From contig BQMF02000328.1 of NCBI GenBank assembly GCA_027922465.2, positions 1-64,000 on the forward strand: DNA of 64,000 nt, given 5' to 3'. Of this stretch, positions 56,457 to 64,000 are shown piece by piece. A program made the position numbers and the translations under genes. Under the pieces are notes generated by a model. It saw only the letters and a list, made by a program, of their open reading frames with translations. It ran no database searches and was not told where the DNA came from. This DNA is from Turritopsis dohrnii. Its lineage: Eukaryota; Cnidaria; Hydrozoa; Anthoathecata; Oceaniidae. Within the stretch, counting starts at the first letter, position 1; every line of letters starts with the position of its first letter.

Positions 56457-58365
56457 CGTTAGGTGAGAATTATTTTGTACTATCTCCAATTTCTTTAAAC
56501 TGAGAAAATTAAGTTTTAAATTTCTTAACCACACAAAATCTTTAAGAAACCTTTCTATGGAAAGTTACTTGGTACATTTTGAATACATCGTACTTGGAGT
56601 CCCTGACCAAAAATTATTTCAAATTTGCTAGTACCCACTCTCCTCCAGGGAAAGTTTGCAATTGGAGATAGAACAAAATAGTAGCGAAACAAGTGATATT
56701 TATTAAAATTATTTTGTTTTAACTCCATGCTCTTGCAAATTCACCTTTAACTGACAAAAAATATTTTATACGGTACGAAAAACATCAATTTTCCTTTATG
56801 TTACTTCTGTGTGTATCACTTGGAGTTGCTTGGGCACTCCAAAATCTTAATTTGGAATTTAAAAAGAATATAATTGTTCCTTAAAAGTCTTTGACATGAG
56901 CTGACAGTAAAATACAACAGACACGTTACATCTAAAAATGACAGCAGGGCTGAACGAAAAAACGCTCGTGAAATTAAAGATGAAAAGGTAGTTGTTGTTT
57001 GTAAAATGTTATAAGCTTGCCAAACTCTAAAGTAGGAAACTTTTAATACAAAAAGAAAGCTAACACCATACATATATATATTGTTCATACAAGAAAGGGT
57101 ATTGTGTGCTTTGGAGCTTTACTGGAAGAGGGAGGGAATGACATTGCCAGTACTACAATGTCAATATTGGAAAGAGTTCTCAAGGATAATCCTGCCATTA
57201 AAAAAGTTATACTTTGGTTTGACTCGTGCGTCGCACAAAATCGAAACAGCTATAAGTCTGCTCTGTCCTTCAAGAGTTTATTTTTCGACAGAGATAGTTA
57301 TAATCGAACAGAGGTTTTGTGAACCTAGTCGTTCCAGCATTCAAGAAGTTGATAATATTCATAATCAAATTGACAGGGCCTTCTCTTCAGTCGAGATATT
57401 TTCTCCACTTGGGTTGGTGCAAATGCTACCAAATGTGAACCAAAAACACCCGTTCATGGTAATACAAGTGCAATCATTAAGAAGCATTAAGAGCTTCATT
57501 CAAGTTGCTGCATTGCTTAATTATAAATCTGTTCCGTATTTTTCAATCAAAACAGTTCTTCATCGCAAAAACACCCCAAACCATGTCTTCTATAAAGAAA
57601 AATTTACCGACCCTTTTAAACAGGCTAAACTGACCAAGAGTCAACAAACCAGAAAGTGTACCCAAAAATCTCCATAAATCCCGTTTGCAAAAATTTTGAA
57701 AGCTAGTAGATTGATTTCAAAGGCCAAACAGGATGATCTTGAGAGTATGCTTGCCTATATGCCTCCTATTAATGTTGCTGTTTGTAAGATTGCATTAAAG
57801 TGAAAAAAGATAAGTTTGGTACCAATCTATGCAATTTATATTTTAAAACTGCGTATTTAAAGATTGCGTAAAATTTTCTAGGGTGAAGGTTGGCTATTTT
57901 GTCAATTGATTAATGTCCTTTGTATGTTCTCATGTGGCTTTTTATATTTGCATGACATTAATTTTTGTGATTATATTCAAACCACAGAAAATGAATGAAC
58001 TTTTAACTTATGATTGATAAATGGCTTCCACGCTCGCCATTTTGAAAATACAATAAAAACAAACAATCTTCACTATTTACAAGATTATCTAACAGCGGTT
58101 TCAGGGCAAATTAATAACCTCGTATCAACCTGTACACAGAATAAGTCGTATTTGCTTGGCTTTTGGAGATAGAACATAATAATTTTAAGGCGTTATAACG
58201 AATAAGGAGATAAAACAATATCAGACTGTCGTTTGAAGAAGATTTTGCGCTTGTTTTTGGAAAAAGCTCACGGAGAAAGAACGAAATGATCCTGAAAAGC
58301 TTGAAAACAATCGGAGCTCATTTTTTCCAAAAATGGAGATAGAACAAAATAATTCTCACCTAACG
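56457..58365 (+). mobile_element. DNA transposon with degraded DDE-type transposase
   Basis: Inverted ends CGTTAGGTGAGAATTATTTT...(T/A)CTATCTCCA at 56457 and 58365, with ATAT on both outer sides as a possible 4-bp duplication. The subterminal word GGAGATAGAACA recurs near 56659, 58166 and 58334. It carries the transposase relic listed separately. The superfamily is not assigned. Confidence 0.7.
56920..57677 (+). pseudogene. Transposase relic, frameshifted, family with DSCVAQNRN motif
   Basis: Conserved pieces appear in changing frames: RAERKNAREIKDEKVVVVCK (about 56950-57010), then VGNF..KRKLTPY near 57035-57070. Next are GNDIASTTMSILERVLKDNP and VILWFDSCVAQNRNS (frame of 57104), then FCEPSRSSIQEVDNIHNQID in the frame of 57081 from about 57310. 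Stops and at least two frame changes break it. The order matches a widespread invertebrate transposase family in which an Asp in a DxCxxQN motif is probably catalytic. The N-terminal part is missing. The family was recognised from motif order only. Confidence 0.6.
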
Positions 58366-58898
58366 ATATATAATATCAAAACAGTATACGTGATCATGGA
58401 ATTGAATGAATATTGTTGGATGACACGACTATCCCAGGAGGCACATTCAACCAGATTCTTTCACATTATAATGTCTCAATAATCCTGTGTGTATTTAATA
58501 TTTTACGTATATTTATAATTGGTTTTCTAAACTTCTTTTAGCAAATACAATATCACGTTTTTACTTGCAATTCTTGTTATGTACTCCTTGAATTAACAAC
58601 TGGTTGTTGTCCACCACATGTAAAAAGGGTTTCCTTCATATGGTTTGTACATCTATGTGTTTTCAGCAGTTTGGCTACATTATCAGGATATAAAATAAAA
58701 ACTAGAAGCCATTAGGCTTGAACAATTTCCGCATCAGCCCTTGAGAAAATTGCTTTAGGCTTATTTTCAAGATATCTGAATGACTTGTACATTGACTAAT
58801 AATTTGATACAGCCTGGAATTCATCAAATTACTCCCTTCTTTAATTTAATTTCGGGGCCAGAAAAACAGTTCACCAATATCTTGCGCATGATGTTTAT

Positions 58899-59402
58899 TC
58901 ATGAAATTTGAAGAACTTTCGAAATTTGGTCCAAATTTGGCCCAAATTGTCCAGTTTTAGTCAAATCTGACAAAATGATTGCCCGAATTGAAATCAGCAC
59001 CTTTCAAATGTAATCCAAGCAAGATTTCATGAAATTTGAAGAACTTTCGAAATTTGGTCCAAATTTGGCCCAAATTGGCCAATTTTTGTCAATTCTGACA
59101 AAATGACTGTCAAATTTGAAATCAGCACCTTTCAATTGTAATACATGCAAATGTTCATGAAATTTGAAGAACTTTCGAAATTTGATCGAAATTTGGCCCA
59201 AATTGTCCAATTTTAGTCAATTCTGACAAAATGACTGTCAAGTTTGAAATCAGCACCTTTCAAATGTAATCCATGCAAAATTTCATGAAATTTGAAGAAC
59301 TTTTGAAATTTGGTCCAAATTTAGTCCAAATTGTCCAATTTTTGTCAAAATGATTGCCAGAATTGAAATCAGCACATTTCAAATGTAATCCATGCAAAAT
59401 TT
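58899..59402. repeat. Tandem array of ~125-bp units, four copies
   Basis: Each unit contains TCATGAAATTTGAAGAACTT, CGAAATTTGGTCCAAATTTG, GTCCAATTTT and GAAATCAGCACCTTTCAAAT. The last copy lacks a few bases. No coding role is seen; frames within it are by-products of the repetition. Confidence 0.85.
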
Positions 59403-60557
59403 ATAACAAACAATCCGAAATCCGAACGGACCTTCCGAAAACGACGAAAAGTTGTGACAGAGATAGATAGATAGAATGTGTAAACCAAACAATTTCCTAC
59501 GCTATAAGCGCGGAAATTGAATAAATCTTCAGCTTGGCTTTTAATGATGAACTTCCCAATTTGGACTGAAATCACAGATTCAATGCTCCACCACTGTTCC
59601 AAGCATTTAATTACCATTCATCACAACACATTGTTTATCAATAAAAACAAAATGTCCGTGACATATTTATATCTCTCTTTTTTTTTCTTTTACTTGCGTT
59701 CATTCAAAACTGTTAACAAAACTTTTAGAAAAACATTGAATTGAAACGTTTTTATTTCCATCATTTAACGTTTGAATCTCTTGAATCATCTTAAAAGCTG
59801 GGAGACAAAGCAAAACTCTTCCACTGCCCAACTACACTGACTGTAAAACATGGCGCACTACTTCTCCGAAGACTAGCCTCTATTCTTTTCTATCTATCTT
59901 GACTAGGCCGAAGTTCAATACTGAACCGAGGCTATAAAAGTGACGGAGAAGCTGAAGGAGAAGGAAACTGCCGGTTTTAACATATATTTCACCCTGGGGA
60001 AATATAACAAGTAATAATTTTTATACACTTGTCAGTTTTCAGCGAATCAAACACCATCAGAAAGATAATTCTGTAAACTATCTTATAATTAAAAAAAAAA
60101 ACAACTTTGTATTTATGGATGGTTAAGAAGTATGGTTAAGAGGTAACGGATCATTTAAACTATAATGATCGATTAACAAAAAAACAATAAAACATCAATA
60201 TCTCTTTAAACAACAGCATTTTTTTTAACACAGAAATTTTATATTTTTTTAACACATAATTTTTATTCCCAGTTGAAAATCAAAATTCACTATTATTTAA
60301 ATAGATTCATGTTCAAAAACAAAGACACATCGACTCATTAAAGAAGGTGTTAATCGATCATTAAGAAAGTAGTGATGCGTTAGATGCCAAAAAACTGTTA
60401 TAACTTGGAAAATGTAAATTTTCAATGTCTAATTTTTATATCTCCAGAAAGCCAACAAAATGCTCTTTCTAATGGTACAAAAACCGCTAAAAACAAATCA
60501 CTTTATGAAAAGTTATTAGATGTTAAACCTTCTGGCTAAATTTCTCAGGGACACACT
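59403..60557. other. Right part of the TIR-bounded block
   Basis: AT-rich. Contains GATAGATAGATAG near 59461 and GATCGATTAA/TTAATCGATC words (60167, 60351) that recall the interior of the MITE at 54593. No gene is supported. Confidence 0.35.
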
Positions 60558-60762
60558 GTATGTGAAATTACAATTACATAAAAAACTTTTAACAAACAAA
60601 AAGCGGACATATAAATATTGGCTGTATATCTGTAGTATGTGACGTGTTTTCTTTTGATAAGCTGTTCATTGAAAACAGTAAGTTCTTTTTATTTGGTTTA
60701 CTTCATAGACATCGGTATATGTTTTGAGCACACTTATTAAAAATTCGACATACCGATGGTAA

Positions 60763-61629
60763 TCTATATATTAATAGCCGATTCTCTGTCTGTCTGTCTG
60801 TCTGTCTGTTTGTTTGTTTGTAAGTCACGCAAAATGGTAGATTGAGTTGTGAGCGAAATTATTTCTTTTTTTGTGTGCGACGTGAGTTCGAAGCAAATAC
60901 ATTGCAACCCCAATCGAACGTGACTTTTTTTGGCTGATGAACTAATAGGAATAACGTTTTGCTTTTATTATTATTGTTAGTTTTATATTCCACGTTGACT
61001 TGGCTTTGAAAACAATGCATCAACTAAATACAAAGAAACTAACTGATAAAACATTTTGGACAAAAAGCAGCCGTGAGAGAACGTGGTAGCATCTCGGTTT
61101 GCCAGTGTATCCTAACGTATCCTTGCCTGACTGTCTGAGACGGGTGAACTTTTTTTTCGAGTAATGAAAATGTTTAAAAACCTATAGGTAAAAAAAAAAT
61201 ATCATAAAACAAAATATTTTTTTTTGCTTTTGTCATAATAGTTGTCTTTAATCGATTTCTTTTAATCTATTTTATTTTATATCAGATCGAACGTTTTTTT
61301 TATTCACTTGATTCATTTAGCACGTGCCTTTTCTTCTCTCCTCCCGTGTGATCTTTTTAAGAAGAGAATCCATTTTCCCCTTACGTTTGATAGCACCCAT
61401 GTTAGAGCGCGTAACTTTTTTTAAACAAAAGTTAATAAAAAGTTGAAGTTTTCTCTCTATACGTTATGGGTGTATTGTTACACTGATAAAAGATTGGTTT
61501 TACCAGAGGTTGTGACTTCGAATCTGCTTCTGGTTGTACGAGCCGTTTATAAGGAAATTTGACGTTTATTGATACAGTGATACAGAGCAGGTGGACATGG
61601 GCGGCAAGCGACGCCGCCTTGGCGGCTAG
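60763..61629 (+). mobile_element. Helitron-like element, copy 1 of a tandem trimer
   Basis: 867 bp from TCTATATATTAATAGCCG to GCCGCCTTGGCGGCTAG. Features: 5' TC, 3' CTAG, a GCCGCC-TT-GGCGGC hairpin at the 3' end, a TCTG/TTTG microsatellite close to the 5' end, no inverted termini, no coding capacity. The left flank ends in A. These match non-autonomous Helitron/Helentron-type elements; the hairpin directly abuts the CTAG, which is tighter than usual. Confidence 0.7.
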
Positions 61630-62551
61630 TCTATATATTAATAGCCGATTCTCTGTTTGTTTGTTTGTTTGTGCGTTTGTTTGTAAGTCACGCAAAATGG
61701 TAGATTAAGTTGTGAACGAAATTATTTCTTTTTTTGTGTGCAACGTGAGTTCGAAGCAAATACATTGCAACCCCAATCGAACGTGACTTTTTTTGGCTGA
61801 TGAACTAATAGGAATAACGTTTTGTTTTTATCATTATTGTTAGTTTTATATTCCACGTTAACTTGGCTTTGAAAACAGTACATCAACTAAATATAAAGAA
61901 ACTAACTGATTAAACATTTTGGACAAAAAGCAGCAGTGGCAGAACGTGGCAGCATATGTTCGGTTTGCCACTAACTCTTGCCTGACTGTCTGAGACGGGT
62001 GAACTTTTCTTTTGAGCAATCAAAATGTTTAAAAACCGATAGTTAAAAAAAGAGTATCATATCAAAAGAAAATGTTTTTTTTTTTTTTGCTTTTCTTTTA
62101 ATAATTTAATTTGTTCTTTTAATTGTTAAGCGTTCTAATCGAACGTTTTTTTATTCTATTTATTCATTTAGCACGTGCCTTTTTTCTCTCCTCCGTGTGA
62201 ACTTTAAGAAGAGAAACCATTTCCCCCTTTTATGTTTGATAGCACCCATGTTAGAGCGCGTAACTTTTTTAAAACAAAAGTTAATAAAAAGTTTTTTTCT
62301 CTCTACGTTTTGAGTGTATTGTTGTACTGATCAACGATTGTTTTAAAAAATAAATAAGTAACACATCATGAAATTTGGGTTTTTTTGGAACCATTGTTTA
62401 AACTGATATTTGATATTTGATTTCGAATCTGCCTCTGGCTGAACACAGGCTGTATGAGCCGTTTTTCAAGAAATATGAGATTTACTGGGATCTCCGGGGT
62501 GACACAGAGCAGGTGCACATGGGCGGCGAGCGACGCCGCCTTGGCGGCTAG
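61630..62551 (+). mobile_element. Helitron-like element, copy 2 of a tandem trimer
   Basis: 922 bp. Starts immediately after the CTAG of copy 1. It is longer mainly through an extra segment near 62340-62420. Same ends and hairpin. Confidence 0.7.
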
Positions 62552-63418
62552 TCTATATATTAATAGCCGATTCTCTGTCTGTTTGTTTGTTTATTTGTTT
62601 GTTTGTTTGTTTTTTTGTTTGTTTGTAAGTCACGCAAAATGGTAGATTGAGTTGTGAGCGGAATTATTTCTTTTTTTGTGTGCGACGTCAGTTCGAAGCA
62701 AATACATTGCAACCCCAATCGAACGTGACTTTTTTTGGCTGATGAATAACGTTTTGTTTTTATCATTATTGTTAGTTTTATATTCCACGTTGACTTGGCT
62801 TTAAAAACAATACATCAACTAAATACAAAGAAACTAACTGATTAAACATTTTGGACAAAGAGCAGCAGTGGCAGAACGTGGCAGCATATGTTCGGTTTGC
62901 CACTAACTTTTGCCTGACTGTCTGAGACGGGTGAACTTTTTTTTTTTGAGCAATCAAAATGTTTAAAAAACGATAGATAAAAAAAGAGTATCATATAAAA
63001 ACAAAATGTTTTTTTTTTGCTTTTCTTTTAATAAATTAATTTCTTCTTTTAATTGTTAAGCGTTCTGATCGAACGTTTTTTTATTCTATTTATTCATTTA
63101 GCACGTGCCTTTTTTCTCTCCTCCCGTGTGATCTTTTTAAGAAGAGAAATCATTTTTCCCCTGTTTGATAGCACCCATGTTAGAACGCGTCACTTTTTTA
63201 AAACAAAAGCTAATAAAAAGTTGAAGTTTTCTCTCTCTATCTTTTGAGTGTATTGTTACACTGATAAAAGATTGGTTTTACCAGAGGTTGTGACTTCGAA
63301 TCTGTTTCTGGTTGAGCACAAGTTGTACGAGCCGTTTATAAGGAAATTTGACGTTTATTGATACAGTGACACAGAGCAGGTGCACATGGGCGGCGAGCGA
63401 CGCCGCCTTGGCGGCTAG
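62552..63418 (+). mobile_element. Helitron-like element, copy 3 of a tandem trimer
   Basis: 867 bp. Starts immediately after the CTAG of copy 2 and ends in CTAG followed by T of the flanking DNA. Frames such as 62454-62645 cross the copy junction and are not genes. Confidence 0.7.
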
Positions 63419-63503
63419 TGTTACTAAAAACTTTTATACTAGTGGAAATATAAATTACGTAAGTTTTGGAAATTAAAAAATTCACTCCACTCGTGATAGA
63501 ATC

Positions 63504-64000
63504 ACAAACAAGATGCCCTTACGGGCAGAAAGATTTCTGCAAAATCAGCTGAAGTATGACAATGGAACACTAACAATAACATTCTTGAAACTTGAATGGT
63601 TTTGAATGATTGAATACAATACAATACAACATTGACTGCTGCTCAGTGTAGACTGCACACAGCAGGTGGGAATTGTAACACACAAAATAAAATGAGTTTT
63701 GTTATTGAAATTTTGAAGTTATATGTTCAAACAGCTGGCCAAAGGTGCGCTACCAGTGAAAATTTTCATGAATAAATGATTTGAAATTATATGTTTATAA
63801 AGTTTATAAAAATTCTTTTAGAAATTCGAAAAGGTTGAATGATCTTTACAAGGCATGCCGAAAGTGTAATTGATACTATGTAAAACTTTATTGCATATAT
63901 ACATCTGAATGACATGGAACATTGTTTATTTTGGGTATACAAAATTCAATTAAGTTTATATTGATCTTTTCTGATATCACAGTGATTACGCATGAAAATC
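63504..64000 (+). repeat. Isolated copy of the gene B intron array unit, cut by the window end
   Basis: Begins CAAGATGCCCTTACGGGCAG and follows the unit at 24156 closely (CAGCTGAAGTATGA, GCTGCTCAGTGTAGACTG, CAAACAGCTGGCC). It then continues with sequence like 17390-17480 (AAACTTTATT...TGATCTTTT...GATATCACAGTG). It shows that the unit is also dispersed, not only tandem. Confidence 0.75.

Larger units (their letters stand above)
55827..60558. mobile_element. TIR-bounded block (mariner-like ends) with nested insertions
   Basis: CAGTGTGTCCCTGAGAAATT at 55827 (25-bp TIR) is exactly matched in reverse up to 60558, each end flanked by TA. The block is 4.7 kb because it contains at least one other transposon (56457-58365) and a tandem array (58899-59402). 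No mariner transposase is seen, so this is a non-autonomous element enlarged by insertions, or the two ends of different copies. Confidence 0.55.

Noticed and set aside
60780..60830. CRISPR-like or satellite array
   Set aside because: Simple TCTG/TTTG microsatellite; no spaced repeats. No CRISPR array occurs in the window.
61432..62766. Frames spanning Helitron-like copies, including runs of TNKQTNKQ and CLFVYLFV
   Set aside because: Products of the TTTG microsatellite and of copy junctions.

Overview
This is AT-rich, gene-poor, intron-containing nuclear DNA from an invertebrate animal. GT-AG introns, tRNA-derived SINEs, BEL/Pao, ISL2EU-type, mariner-like and Helitron-like elements, and short TTAGGG telomere-type repeats all point to a metazoan. 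The base composition, the two-gene ISL2EU element, the fibrocystin-L-like PA14 secreted proteins and an immunoglobulin-like receptor lacking the usual cysteines fit a cnidarian best, perhaps a hydrozoan. That placement is inference. Exon structures were deduced by eye from splice sites, reading phase and paralogue comparison.

Region 1 (1-8.1 kb) holds mostly relics: a MITE, three tRNA-derived SINEs (one with an internal 17-bp array), broken copies of a P2X7-type C-terminal domain and of an OTU protease domain, an interstitial telomeric repeat, and two weak exon candidates.

Region 2 (8.2-33 kb) is built on a tandem pair of paralogous five-exon genes for secreted PAN/apple - cysteine-rich - beta-trefoil-like - PA14 proteins (A: 8459-11841, 439 aa; B: 15049-32953, 438 aa). 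All exons match in phase and nearly in length. Intron 3 is 291 bp in A but about 14.9 kb in B. The extra DNA is a decayed tandem array of a 1.5-2 kb repeat unit. A 2087-bp Ginger-like non-autonomous element has inserted into it (180-bp TIRs, 5-bp TSD, empty site present in the neighbouring array unit). So has a largely intact ISL2EU element, with a THAP/DDE transposase on + and a SWIM-YqaJ-PHD protein on -, lying between two 322-bp direct repeats.

Region 3 (33-50.7 kb) has a MITE, terminal and 5' exons of one or two minus-strand genes, a very young BEL/Pao LTR retrotransposon (40537-45978; the LTRs differ at one base; perfect 5-bp TSD) whose pol is frameshifted and has lost its integrase, and a complete four-exon gene for a 214-aa single-Ig membrane receptor with introns carrying a MITE and a SINE.

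Region 4 (50.7-64 kb) is almost entirely transposon-derived: an inverted-repeat element, a mariner-like MITE, a 4.7-kb TIR-bounded block containing a second element with a broken DDE-type transposase plus a 4-copy tandem repeat, and a head-to-tail trimer of a Helitron-like element joined precisely end to end. Another copy of the region 2 array unit runs off the window edge.

Only genes A and B, the Ig receptor, the two ISL2EU genes and the BEL ORFs are firm coding calls.
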